Assembly (NCBI RefSeq): GCF_004023625.1
Contig: NZ_ML137714.1
Span: forward strand, 100,095-164,094
From: Streptomyces cavernae
GTDB lineage: Bacteria; Actinomycetota; Actinomycetes; Streptomycetales; Streptomycetaceae
Direction of reading: 5' to 3'
Length of the DNA stretch: 64,000 nucleotides
Within the stretch, counting starts at the first letter, position 1. Every line of letters starts with the position of its first letter. Below, one piece after another: positions 63,881 through 64,000 of this stretch. The notes under the pieces were generated by a model. It ran no database searches. It saw nothing but the letters and a program-made list of their open reading frames with translations, and had not been told where the DNA came from. The translations under genes and the position numbers were made by a program.

Positions 63881-64000
63881 CCCTGCCCCGCCCCGGACTC
63901 GGGGAGCGGACCCTGCCCCGCCCCGGACTCGGGGAGCGGACCCTGCCCCGCCCCGGACTCGGGGAGCGGACCCTGCCCCGCCCCGGACTCGGGGAGCGGA
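63881..64000. repeat. 30-bp tandem repeat, four perfect copies to the window edge
   Basis: Identical 30-bp units beginning CCCTGCCCCGCCCCGGACTC start at 63881, 63911, 63941 and 63971. Each contains a CCCCG-GACT-CGGGG stem. The array is cut by the window end, so the full copy number is unknown. Confidence 0.95.

Overview
The window is high-GC actinobacterial chromosome and almost certainly Streptomyces. The support is pervasive G/C third positions, many GTG and some TTG starts with strong purine ribosome-binding sites, and a run of core genes that sit together in Streptomyces: mfd, glmU-prs-rplY-pth, ppc, tam/tamR, galTEK, ispE-rsmA-rpf-tatD. No insertion sequence, prophage, CRISPR array or rRNA was seen. 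One tRNA (Gln, anticodon TTG) is present.

Layout. 0-5 kb: a MazG pyrophosphohydrolase, a SurA-like lipoprotein, and a soluble Ser/Thr kinase translationally coupled to a small membrane protein. 5-7.2 kb: a stand-alone HTH/N6-methylase/specificity-like fusion. 7.4-14 kb: accessory genes, namely a tiny secreted peptide, a lipoprotein, a divergent ArsR/MFS pair with the frameshifted remnant of a short-chain dehydrogenase between them, an HNH lipoprotein, and a TetR/SCO6745-like divergent pair. 14.2-17.8 kb: mfd. 18.1-18.7 kb: a YefM/RelE-type toxin-antitoxin module with a TGTACA operator abutting the antitoxin start codon. 18.9-25.3 kb: an FtsX/LolD-type ABC exporter, a 14-TM drug exporter and a DivIVA/FilP-like coiled-coil protein.

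25.6-30.8 kb is the most unusual block. It holds four cytoplasmic-looking genes built from polymorphic-toxin parts: a 969-residue protein with a deaminase and a SUKH-4-like domain, a WHH-nuclease/SUKH fusion, and, divergently, a YwqJ-type deaminase followed by a SUKH-3 protein. Effector and immunity folds are fused or paired with no secretion or trafficking domain. 31-33.5 kb: an orphan histidine kinase, then a double-HTH LAGLIDADG-like protein ending 11 nt before the tRNA.

33.6-64 kb is core metabolism and cell-envelope functions. It covers UDP-GlcNAc and PRPP synthesis, ribosomal protein bL25, peptidyl-tRNA hydrolase, PEP carboxylase, a TetR-controlled acyl desaturase, the TamR/Tam aconitate-stress pair, two LuxR-type regulators (one with a degenerate receiver), the Leloir galactose operon, two tandem PQQ-propeller membrane proteins, an ABC-F ATPase, isoprenoid and rRNA-modification genes, a resuscitation-promoting factor and TatD.

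A theme across the window is decaying tandem repeats (minisatellites, 8-59 bp units). They lie in most of the longer intergenic gaps, touch some stop codons, and appear in frame inside the HNH lipoprotein, the methylase-like protein and tatD. Both window edges also lie in such repeats. Starts were chosen by ribosome-binding site and by stop/start overlap, and several differ from the longest open frame.
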